A program made the translations under genes and the position numbers. Below, piece by piece: positions 16,671 through 24,150 of a stretch of 48,074 nt of DNA. How positions within the stretch are numbered: position 1 is the stretch's first letter; every line of letters starts with the position of its first letter. The notes beneath the pieces are model-generated. The model was not told where the DNA came from. It saw nothing but the letters and a program-made list of their open reading frames with translations, and made no database searches. This DNA comes from an uncultured Bacteroidales bacterium (GTDB taxonomy: Bacteria > Bacteroidota > Bacteroidia > Bacteroidales > Paludibacteraceae), in NCBI GenBank assembly GCA_946059305.1, contig CAMGMU010000007.1, positions 1 through 48,074 on the forward strand. Direction: 5' to 3'.

Positions 16671-18182
16671 TTAATTTTTACAAATAATTTGCACGATTTT
16701 GCGCCGCTCACTGTGCTTCATTCCTATTGTCCATACGAGGGCAGCGGTGAGTAGCAGGCAGAGGGCAATGCCGCAAAGTCGATGCAAGGGTGCGGTGATG
16801 CCGAGCTCAGTATAGGCCCAAAGCACGACAGACATGATGAGAGCGATGATGCCAGGACGCACATACGCCTCACGAGCATACTGCCATGAGTCAAAGCCCA
16901 GCAATCGGCGCATCAGTATCAGTTTGATGACCCGAGCCAAAGCATCGGCTATGATGAAGAGTAGGAGCAGCGATATGGGAGGGTAGCCAAGGCTATACAG
17001 CAGATATCCTAATGGCAAGCACAGCAGCAGCAGCGCAGACATCACTATCTTGAACCATTTGATGCGCCCAGAGGCATTGACGAGGTTGTAGATTCCACCG
17101 CAGGTGACCGATACACCACCGATGATAATATTGAAGAAGGTAAACTCCACTGCACCTTCTGGCACTTGTCCAAGCCATACGTGCAACAAGAACTCCAGTT
17201 CGATGAGAATAGGAAAGCAAATGAGTTCGAAAAGCAATATGGTGAAGCGTCCGAGCTTGTTGCACAGATAGGTGTATCGAGGTTTGTCGCCGGCAGCGTA
17301 GGCCTGAATGATTTGCGGTGCAGAAGCCGCATCGAATTTAGTGGAAAAATCTGCCACATACGTGTTCACCGTTTTGCTGATTGCGAATGCGCCATTTACC
17401 TTTGTACCGAAAAAGGCGTTGATGAGCAAGTCAGTGCCAGAAGTCCGCGCAACGTATGCCATAGTGGCAAGCATGTTCCAATTATTAAACACGAGCACTT
17501 CACGGTATCTATGCCAGCCGCGCACATACTGCAGGCGAATGGTTTCATGCCAATACTTATGAGCATAAAGGTGATAAACCGCAAACGTATTGACCGTTGT
17601 GAGGCCGTAAATCACAGCATATAAGCGCAAGGCATACGGCCCGTCGTAGAGAGAGAGGAGCAAGATACAGCCGAGGCGCACGAAACTGTTGGCTATGTCG
17701 AGCGCTGTAAGAAAACCAAAGCGCTCGTGGGCACTGAAGAGGCTTTGATAGGGACTGTTGACGATGCCGAGGCATGCAGTGGCAATAGAAATATGATATA
17801 CGATAAGCGCATCATCCATTTTCCCGTCTGCAATATTCAGTTTATGTCCGATATACCATAATCCGAGGGTTTCTGCCAAGAGAACTACAATGAAAGCGAG
17901 AGCGATGTGCAGCAGCAGGCAGATGTTGAACGTGGCGTTGGGGTTACCCTCGGGGCTACCCATCTCGGTGTTCAGGAAGCGTGCTGTAGCTTTCGAGAGC
18001 GAACCGCTGATAAAGGTAAACATAGCCAACACACCACCTACCACGGTAAATAGCCCGAAATCCGACACACCGAGCACCTCGAGTACAAGGCGTGAGGTAT
18101 AGAGGCCTATCACCGTCATAGTGAAAAGCCGCACATACATATAGACTGAATTTTTGGCGATGCGCCGGTTAGTAGTAGTCAT
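16671..18182 (-). CDS. polysaccharide flippase (Wzx-like)
   Basis: 503 aa with about 12-14 hydrophobic helices. It begins with RRIAKNSVYMYVRLFTMTVI and GLYTSRLVLEVLGVSDFGLF, the standard opening of Bacteroidetes MATE/MOP-superfamily polysaccharide translocases. SGSLSKATARFLNTEMG is also typical. It moves undecaprenyl-PP-linked repeat units across the inner membrane. It sits between the tyrosine-kinase gene and the glycosyltransferases. A second, unlinked flippase is at 35781-37058. Confidence 0.88.
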   Translation of the reverse strand: MTTTNRRIAKNSVYMYVRLFTMTVIGLYTSRLVLEVLGVSDFGLFTVVGGVLAMFTFISGSLSKATARFLNTEMGSPEGNPNATFNICLLLHIALAFIVVLLAETLGLWYIGHKLNIADGKMDDALIVYHISIATACLGIVNSPYQSLFSAHERFGFLTALDIANSFVRLGCILLLSLYDGPYALRLYAVIYGLTTVNTFAVYHLYAHKYWHETIRLQYVRGWHRYREVLVFNNWNMLATMAYVARTSGTDLLINAFFGTKVNGAFAISKTVNTYVADFSTKFDAASAPQIIQAYAAGDKPRYTYLCNKLGRFTILLFELICFPILIELEFLLHVWLGQVPEGAVEFTFFNIIIGGVSVTCGGIYNLVNASGRIKWFKIVMSALLLLCLPLGYLLYSLGYPPISLLLLFIIADALARVIKLILMRRLLGFDSWQYAREAYVRPGIIALIMSVVLWAYTELGITAPLHRLCGIALCLLLTAALVWTIGMKHSERRKIVQIICKN

Positions 18183-18215
18183 GAAAGCAGGTTTAATCTT
18201 TATTATGGGGTCAAA

Positions 18216-20339
18216 CTACGACTTCCAATATGAATTGCAGTTGCTGAATTGGTAGCCATAGCGGAAGTCCAGGTTAGAGGCATTGAGGATTACAGAGAGG
18301 TGCTTATATCGCTCGTTTGCCACATCCGATTCCAGTTTGGGGAGACGATTGCGAGCAAAAATTCCTGCCCGTATGATGAAGAGCGTCATGTCAGCATAAG
18401 ATTTGATAATGTCAACATCGGCGAGGATTGACGCCGGAGGGCAGTCAATCAATACGAAGTCGTATTGCCCTCGCACCCTCGCAATAAGCTGCTCAAGGCG
18501 CTTACTTGAGAGGAGCTCCGTGGGGTTCGTTGGTATCGTGCCCACAGGCAAGATGTGGAGGTTAGGATATTCTTCCGACTGCACGATGAGCTCGCTAAAG
18601 TTGTCATGCTTTCCTCCGAGGTAGTCAGCAAGTCCTGCGGAGTGGGCGCCAAACGTGCGGGAGGTCGTGGCATGGCGCATATCCCCGTCAATGAGCAGCA
18701 CGTTACGCTCTTTGATTGCCAAAGCAATGGCTACGTTGATGGAGATGAAGCTCTTGCCGGTACCGGAATCGTCAGAGGTGACAATATATACATTGTTTGC
18801 TTGCCCCTTGCCGGTACCAAACTCCAGGTTGGTGCGGATGATGCGAAAAGCTTCGTTGATGAGGTTTTGATTGCCTGGGTGTACCACAACCATGTCAGTT
18901 GACTCTTGCCGCTTGTTTTGGCGCGCGAACACAGCTAACCATCTCTGCCACCTTCCCTGCGGATGGAAGTGGAAGAAAGGTACTTCGCCGATAACAGGGA
19001 GTGCGGTCTTGTTCTCTATATCGTAACGATTGCGCACGGTAGTGTTTAGGCTTTCTTTCACAAAGAGCACTGTCACGGGCATCACAAGGGCTATGAGCAC
19101 TGCTACGAAAATCACCATCCGCTTATTCGGCGAAGTGGGCTGGTCGCTGCCATGGGGCATGTCGATGAGCTGCGTGTTGAACGAGGTATAAGATTTTTGG
19201 ATCTCGTTCTCCTCTTTCTTTTGCAGCAAATAGAGGTAGAGGCTTTCCTTTACCTTTTGTTCGCGTTCGACTGACAGGAGGTGCTTGGCCTGCTCGGGAG
19301 TGGAAGAGAGCTTGCTGCTTGCCGTGCCGTTGAAATCATGAAGAGATTGAAGTTGAATGTCAATAGTCTTGATTTGATTGGTGATGGTGGCAAATATATT
19401 CTTGCGCACGTCTTCCAGTTCTGCTTCTTGCTTGATGATAAGAGGGTTTTGTGTAGATGTGCCGTGGAGGTTGCTCTTGAGCTGTATGAGCATCGAGTTA
19501 TACAGGTTGATTTGCGTTTCCGCCACCGCGTTGTTGATGCCTGAGTTAGTGGGCAACAATTGGTTGTGCATCGATTTATCACGAAGAATGTCGAGGATAT
19601 ACTCCGCCATCGCTTTCTGATTGGTAAGGCGCAATAATTCCGCATTGGATTGGCTTTGTTGTTGCAGGTAAATTTCGCTCACCTGCTCGATACTCGTGAT
19701 ATTATTGCGCATTTTGAAAACGGAGATACTGTCATCCACGTTCCCCAGTTCTTTTTCCAAGAGCGTAAGCCGTTCTTGAATAAAGTGTAATGCGTTGGTG
19801 GTAACAAGTTGCTTATCGGCCACCCATTGCTCGTTGTACACCTGCACTGCCATGTTCAGCACGCGCTCAGCAGTGACGGGTGAGAGATCTGTATACGTGA
19901 TATTAATGATAGTAGACTTGTCGTTCTCAACCTTAGTTTTCAGTCTGCTGCGTACAGCTTCGGCTTTGCGTAGGGCTGCAGTGTCAGAGGTGCATTCGTT
20001 AGGGAAAAGGCGTCGGCATACTTCCGTGAGAACACGCAGTGAGGTGAGCTCGCGCTGCACGTTGGCCACATTGGTGCTCTGCTGCATGAGGCCGATGCTG
20101 TTGAATTCTTCATCCGACGTGATTTTCAACGCGCTCTTACCCATTTGTTCCTGCTTGACGAGCACAGTGGCCTTGCGGGTATAGAGGGGAGGTGTGACGA
20201 TAAGGTAGCAAACAGCTATACCGAGGCAGAGGCAAAGCGAGAAGACGAACCAACGGCGGTGGGCGATACAGATGCGCCACAGGTCGGTAAGTGTCATGAA
20301 GTCTTCTGCACTGGACTGACGGTTATTTGGTGCGTTCAT
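18216..20339 (-). CDS. Wzc-like chain-length regulator and tyrosine autokinase
   Basis: 707 aa. A Wzz domain is flanked by membrane helices (about 33-53 FVFSLCLCLGIAVCYLIV, and about 410-430 MVIFVAVLIALVMPVTVLFV). Between them is a long coiled-coil periplasmic region. A BY-kinase domain follows at about 490-690 with Walker A SDDSGTGKSFISINVAIA, Walker A' NVLLIDGDMRHATTS and Walker B YDFVLIDCPPA. The C-terminal tail has only a few tyrosines (FRYGYQFSNCNSYW), fewer than in E. coli Wzc. It controls polymer length and export together with the Wza-like lipoprotein encoded 36 bp upstream. Confidence 0.92.
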   Translation of the reverse strand: MNAPNNRQSSAEDFMTLTDLWRICIAHRRWFVFSLCLCLGIAVCYLIVTPPLYTRKATVLVKQEQMGKSALKITSDEEFNSIGLMQQSTNVANVQRELTSLRVLTEVCRRLFPNECTSDTAALRKAEAVRSRLKTKVENDKSTIINITYTDLSPVTAERVLNMAVQVYNEQWVADKQLVTTNALHFIQERLTLLEKELGNVDDSISVFKMRNNITSIEQVSEIYLQQQSQSNAELLRLTNQKAMAEYILDILRDKSMHNQLLPTNSGINNAVAETQINLYNSMLIQLKSNLHGTSTQNPLIIKQEAELEDVRKNIFATITNQIKTIDIQLQSLHDFNGTASSKLSSTPEQAKHLLSVEREQKVKESLYLYLLQKKEENEIQKSYTSFNTQLIDMPHGSDQPTSPNKRMVIFVAVLIALVMPVTVLFVKESLNTTVRNRYDIENKTALPVIGEVPFFHFHPQGRWQRWLAVFARQNKRQESTDMVVVHPGNQNLINEAFRIIRTNLEFGTGKGQANNVYIVTSDDSGTGKSFISINVAIALAIKERNVLLIDGDMRHATTSRTFGAHSAGLADYLGGKHDNFSELIVQSEEYPNLHILPVGTIPTNPTELLSSKRLEQLIARVRGQYDFVLIDCPPASILADVDIIKSYADMTLFIIRAGIFARNRLPKLESDVANERYKHLSVILNASNLDFRYGYQFSNCNSYWKS

Positions 20340-20375
20340 ACGCTATGTTTTTTGACGAATATGGGGTGGATGATA

Positions 20376-21209
20376 CTATTTAATCACCAACGATGTGATG
20401 GTGGTAAGGAGCGAGGCAATGGATATCCAAATAGCGGGTGTAGCAAAGGTGTTGCCCACCGATAGTGCCTCGCGCTTACGCTTGTTGTTGGGCGAAACAT
20501 ACACAAGGTCGTCTTGCTGAAGGTAATACGCTGGCGATGCCAAAAGGGTCTGCATGTTGGTCAAATCTACGTGATACACTTGGTTCACACCATCGACCTG
20601 ACGACACACCATCACGTCTTCACGGCGACCATTGATTGTCAGATCGCCAGCACCTGCTATGGCATCAATGATGGTAAAGTGATCTTTGGTCACGTTGATG
20701 CGTCCAGCACGATTCACCTCACCGAGCACGTTTATTCCGATATTGAGGTACTCCACGGTAACGATGGGATTATCCACCAGTTTGCGGTCAGAGAGGCGAT
20801 CCTGTATGTATTGGGCCAATTCTTTGCGGGTCATGCCTGCTACAGAGAGCTTGCCGAGCACTGGAAAATCAATGGTGCCTTGACTGTCTACTGTGTAGGC
20901 AATGGGCTGGTTGTTCGAATAGCTGCCACCAGCAGTAGTGACGGGAGCAACAGCCGAACCGAGTGTATGCGACAAGTTGCTGCGAACGGTCAGCGTGAAC
21001 TGCTGGTCGAGCATGGGATTCTGGCTGTTTACCACGATGTTAATTTTATCTTCAGGACGCAGTCTGAATTGCTCCACGGCATTTACAGCCATGTTGTTGA
21101 GCGCGGCGGCATCTTGGAAATATGTAATATTCTTCGGCACCTGGCACCCAACTAACAGCATGACGGTTATTACGCAGAGGGCGGCACGATGAAATAATAT
21201 TTTCAACAT
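20376..21209 (-). CDS. Wza-like polysaccharide export lipoprotein
   Basis: 277 aa. The lipoprotein signal is MLKILFHRAALCVITVMLLV-GC. A Poly_export domain (EQFRLRPEDKINIVVNSQNP, IDFPVLGKLSVAGMTRKELA) is followed by an SLBB-type domain (INVLGEVNRAGRINVTKDHF, TIIDAIAGAGDL), then a C-terminal hydrophobic helix (IWISIASLLTTITSLVI), the usual Bacteroidetes short form. It forms the outer-membrane export channel. It is the first gene of the locus. Its start is about 80 nt after an intrinsic terminator in the long leader, so expression probably depends on read-through. Confidence 0.92.
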   Translation of the reverse strand: MLKILFHRAALCVITVMLLVGCQVPKNITYFQDAAALNNMAVNAVEQFRLRPEDKINIVVNSQNPMLDQQFTLTVRSNLSHTLGSAVAPVTTAGGSYSNNQPIAYTVDSQGTIDFPVLGKLSVAGMTRKELAQYIQDRLSDRKLVDNPIVTVEYLNIGINVLGEVNRAGRINVTKDHFTIIDAIAGAGDLTINGRREDVMVCRQVDGVNQVYHVDLTNMQTLLASPAYYLQQDDLVYVSPNNKRKREALSVGNTFATPAIWISIASLLTTITSLVIK

Positions 21210-21704
21210 TTTGCTATGGTTTGTATCATGATTATCCGTTCTTAATCGGTAACCTTACTTTGCTCTATACAGAACATCGCTATTGACACAAAAAAAGCGT
21301 GGAACTCATTCTGTCATCAGTTCCACGAATCGAGGCCTTTGCATTGCCTTACTATATAGAACCGACAACGCGAAGTCCACGCCGAATATGTATATACTGC
21401 ACCAATTAAATATACGCGTGCACACACGCATATACACTAGAAAGTGCAGGGTACAACATACCCCGTAAACATTCATCGTTGCTGAGTTCTGATATAGTAA
21501 TCTGAAAGTTGCGAAGTTTCGATTCGTCAGAACAGAGCGCTTTATGAACGCTTTTACTATGTCTTGTAGGTTATCCTACTTGTCCCGCTTTAGGTTAAAT
21601 GAGAGCGACACTTCCCTCCCACCCTCGGCGTGGACTCTCACGGTTTTACATCTCGTGAGCGATGCGACTCAGAATAGCCCACAAAGGAGGTGACATTCCA
21701 AAAT
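21210..21704 (-). ncRNA. structured leader RNA of the polysaccharide operon
   Basis: The promoter at about 21711-21741 drives a transcript of about 490 nt before the first codon at 21209. Visible stems (plus coordinates) are: CTCACG/CGTGAG at 21637-21642 with 21654-21659; GTAGG-TTAT-CCTAC at 21566-21579; GTTCTGA/TCAGAAC at 21486-21492 with 21527-21533, enclosing CGAA/TTCG at 21512-21526; GGGTA-CAACA-TACCC at 21449-21463; and a 10-bp stem TATACGCGTG/CACGCATATA at 21411-21434. The leader ends in a terminator at 21290-21327. No convincing ORF is present. It may be an attenuator, an antitermination target or a separate small RNA. I do not recognise it as a named family. Confidence 0.6.
21290..21327 (-). 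terminator. intrinsic terminator inside the polysaccharide-operon leader
   Basis: On the minus strand a 9-bp perfect stem CGTGGAACT/AGTTCCACG with a 12-nt loop is followed by C and a run of seven T (A-run at 21290-21296 on plus). It lies between the promoter and the first gene with the same orientation, so it must be bypassed for the operon to be expressed. Confidence 0.85.
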
Positions 21705-21710
21705 CGACCG

Positions 21711-21741
21711 CAAAGTTACAAAGATTTTTTTATAAAACAAA
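21711..21741 (-). promoter_or_regulatory. Bacteroidetes promoter of the polysaccharide operon
   Basis: On the minus strand a TTTG element is followed by a 19-bp spacer and TAACTTTG (complement of CAAAGTTA at 21711-21718). The predicted start is about 21704. The upstream side is an extreme A/T tract (21721-21780), like an UP-type element. Confidence 0.75.
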
Positions 21742-21939
21742 AAAAAAGTAAAAAAAATCAAAAAAAAAGTAAAGTTATTATCTAATAACGCATATTTTCC
21801 CCGTGAAATAACTGCCCTTTGGCAAAGGAATGTGACTTTGTTTTGCGGGACAAGCGAAACAGCACTATCGGTAACTATCCGACATTATCCTGCAATAAAC
21901 AGCCTTAAGCGGCATTATTCGTCACGGGCCAGACACAGT

Positions 21940-22200
21940 TTCTCCGTTTCACCTCCGTTCATTTTCCGTTCATTCTCCGTTCATTCTCCGTTCATTCTCC
22001 GTTCATTCTCCGTTCTACTCTCGTTCGATATTCGTTCTACATTCGTTTGTTCTCCGTTATTTCTCCGTTCCACAACGGAAACAAACGGAAAAAAACGGAG
22101 AGCAAACGACTCCGAAGCGAAGAAGAAGCGAAGAAGAAGCAAACTTGCGGCGAATTTACAGCGAACTTGCGGCGAACTAGCGGCGAATTTGCAGGCAGCA
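21940..22200. repeat. 11-bp periodic low-complexity tract with an internal inverted repeat
   Basis: Consecutive 11-mers run across the region. The left half has about five near-identical TTCATTCTCCG units and then degenerate ones (TTCTACTCTCG, TTCGATATTCG). The right half has AAGAAGAAGCG twice, then AACTTGCGGCG, AATTTACAGCG, AACTTGCGGCG, AACTAGCGGCG. In the middle, CGTTTGTTCTCCGTT reappears inverted as AACGG-rich sequence ending CGGAGAGCAAACG, giving an imperfect hairpin of about 70 bp around 22050-22110. A 127-codon frame crosses the tract but has a repeat-driven composition and is not accepted as a gene. Confidence 0.7.
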
Positions 22201-22355
22201 TTAGGTGTCTTATAGGAGGTGGATTTTTCGCAAAGTCTGCATTAAGACTACATTAAGTCTGCAATAAGTATGCAACCGGTCTATCAAAACAGCGAGGATA
22301 AGCCCCACTCGGCTCGCCCAAAGAAGAGGGAGGCAACTACCTGTTTCTACAGAGG

Positions 22356-23336
22356 TTACCAGATGCGGGTGAAGCAGCACTTGAGGAAACGACAGAGATA
22401 GTCCTGCCAGTTGGCCCAAGTATGGCCGCCAGCAGACTCATAATAGAGATACTCGATATGATTCCGTTCGAGCCACTTGCGGTAGTCCTGGAGCTGGTCG
22501 TAGAGGAAATCATCTCTGCCGATGGCAATCCAATACATGGGCGGCATCTGTCCTAAATAACGCATGTCCTCCATCCAATGGGCATAGGCGGGTGAGCTAT
22601 ACGGCAGCTGCTCATCGAACCCAACCGTTCGATAGGGCGACTTGGGATCGGGCTTCGTCTTACCACCCACGAGATCGGTCGTCTCACGAGGCAGAATAAC
22701 CGGCGAAAAAAGGCCGATATAATCAAACGAACTCATCAGATAATGGCTCACATGCATGGTATGAAATCCGCCCATCGAGAGGCCCGCAATCGCACGATGT
22801 TTCTCGCGCGAATCAATAAAATACTTACGCTCCACCTGGGTCATGAATTCCGGGAAATGCTCCTCCCAATACCCCGACATCTCATAGGCTTGCTCCTGCT
22901 CGCGCGTAAGTTTCTTCCAATGATGCTGCCCATCCTCTACCGAAAACGGTTGACCATCGGGCGTCACGTTGGGTGCAGCCATCAAGGCTCTGCGTTCCTC
23001 CAATGGGATACTGCCCAGGAAATTATCAGGCATCACGATAATCATCTCTGCAATCATATCCTCTCGATGGAGCGAATCCATCCAATGGAGCAGCCTACCG
23101 GAGGTGCTCCAATCGTTTTCAGAACCGAACATCCCATGCTGAAGATAGAGCACGGGGAAACCCCTGCGAGAGCCATCGTGAGCACGCTCGGCATAGTTAT
23201 GCGGGAGATAAACAACACACGGCACTTCGAGGATGGTGTCGCGAACAAGAGTCCCCACTTTCGGGGCAGCAAAAGTAGTGTTGCAAACGTTTGCAAACAC
23301 CAGCAAAACAGCTAATTTGGAAAGTATGCGCTTCAT
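22356..23336 (-). CDS. secreted esterase-family alpha/beta hydrolase
   Basis: About 326 aa from ATG 23336 (MKRILSKLAVLLVFANVCNT, signal peptide). The longer frame from 23369 starts upstream of the promoter -7 element and is rejected. Motifs of the putative esterase (esterase D/feruloyl-esterase-like) family are: VYLPHNYAERAHDG, VLYLQHGMFGSENDW, nucleophile elbow GLSMGGFHTMH, and catalytic His in SAGGHTWANWQDYL. It probably cleaves acyl esters on plant polysaccharides or other substrates in the periplasm. The substrate is not determinable. It is monocistronic with its own promoter and a very short 5' UTR. Confidence 0.85.
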   Translation of the reverse strand: MKRILSKLAVLLVFANVCNTTFAAPKVGTLVRDTILEVPCVVYLPHNYAERAHDGSRRGFPVLYLQHGMFGSENDWSTSGRLLHWMDSLHREDMIAEMIIVMPDNFLGSIPLEERRALMAAPNVTPDGQPFSVEDGQHHWKKLTREQEQAYEMSGYWEEHFPEFMTQVERKYFIDSREKHRAIAGLSMGGFHTMHVSHYLMSSFDYIGLFSPVILPRETTDLVGGKTKPDPKSPYRTVGFDEQLPYSSPAYAHWMEDMRYLGQMPPMYWIAIGRDDFLYDQLQDYRKWLERNHIEYLYYESAGGHTWANWQDYLCRFLKCCFTRIW

Positions 23337-23355
23337 GATAGTTTGAATTTTTCTG

Positions 23356-23387
23356 CAAAGGTACAACAAATAATTGGAATGGCCAAA
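23356..23387 (-). promoter_or_regulatory. promoter of the esterase gene
   Basis: Minus-strand TTTG (23384-23387), 20-bp spacer, TACCTTTG (23356-23363). The predicted start is near 23349, only about a dozen bases before ATG 23336. This fixes the start codon choice. Confidence 0.75.
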
Positions 23388-23511
23388 TTTTCTGCAAAAA
23401 AGAACCTTACGAATCTGCGGATTTGTTTAAAAAAGCCTGCGCTGTACTCGATTTTTTTGACCGCATAAAACGCACTCTTCACCTGCCGAACTAAAATAAA
23501 TCGTTTTTTTC

Positions 23512-23542
23512 TTGCGTATGTGCGGAAAAAAGCGTACCTTTG
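23512..23542 (+). promoter_or_regulatory. promoter of the methylmalonyl-CoA operon
   Basis: TTG at 23512-23514, 20-bp spacer, TACCTTTG at 23535-23542. The transcript should start near 23548, giving a 5' UTR of about 125 nt that contains a small hairpin (TATGAATA/TATTCATA-like, about 23575-23597). It is divergent from the esterase promoter at 23356-23387. The region 23370-23672 holds no other gene. Confidence 0.75.
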
Positions 23543-23672
23543 CAGCGATTTTGCATTCTTGCGAAATCAGCATGTATGAATATTCCTATTCATAAATGAA
23601 TAAAACACATAAAATACAGCATAAACGCATATAATTCAACATAAATTACTAACTTTATAAATTTTTACCATT

Positions 23673-24086
23673 ATGAATCCAACTCACATTGAGCATCTTG
23701 GTATCGCCGTAACCTCATTAGAGGAGGCAATGCCGTTTTTCGAGTTTTTGACGGGCCAAAAATGCTACTCCATTGAAGAAGTAGCCGACCAGAAAGTTAA
23801 GACCGCTTTCTTCAAAGTAGGCGAAGTAAAAATCGAGCTTCTTGAGGCTACGAGCCCCGAGTCGTCGATTGCCAAGTTCATTGAGAAGAACGGTGGCCGC
23901 GGCGGTGTTCACCACGTAGCTTTCAACGTAGAGAGCGTAGAAGAGGCCCTCAAAGAGGCTGAAGCAGCTGGCATCCAGCTCATCGATAAGTGCCCTCGTC
24001 CGGGTGCAGAGCATCTGATGATTGCTTTCCTCCATCCGAAATCCACCAAGGGTATCCTCACCGAACTCTGCGAACAACCTAAATAA
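23673..24086 (+). CDS. mce: methylmalonyl-CoA epimerase
   Basis: 137 aa, normal length. VOC-fold protein beginning MNPTHIEHLGIAVTSLEEAM (metal-binding His in HIEHLGIAV), with VKTAFFKVGEVKIELLEATS, GGVHHVAFNVESVEEAL and a final GILTELCE carrying the metal-ligand Glu. It interconverts (R)- and (S)-methylmalonyl-CoA, linking B12-dependent mutase to the decarboxylase encoded directly downstream. It is first gene of a five-gene plus-strand operon for the succinate-propionate pathway. Confidence 0.95.
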   Translation: MNPTHIEHLGIAVTSLEEAMPFFEFLTGQKCYSIEEVADQKVKTAFFKVGEVKIELLEATSPESSIAKFIEKNGGRGGVHHVAFNVESVEEALKEAEAAGIQLIDKCPRPGAEHLMIAFLHPKSTKGILTELCEQPK

Positions 24087-24150
24087 TTTTAATTGAAGAA
24101 CAAGGTCAAGCTCAGCGTTTTGAGCTTGACTGTTCGTAACAGACTATAAT

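Noticed and set aside
21661..21704. Truncated 16S rRNA 3' end
   Set aside because: Only the AAAGGAGGTG/TTCCA-like segment matches, with a 3-base insertion. The preceding helix-45 sequence is absent, so it is not an rRNA gene.
21832..22215. 127-codon plus-strand frame rich in Arg/Ser/Phe
   Set aside because: Its composition follows the 11-bp tandem repeats in three frames. There is no recognisable domain, signal or ribosome-binding site.
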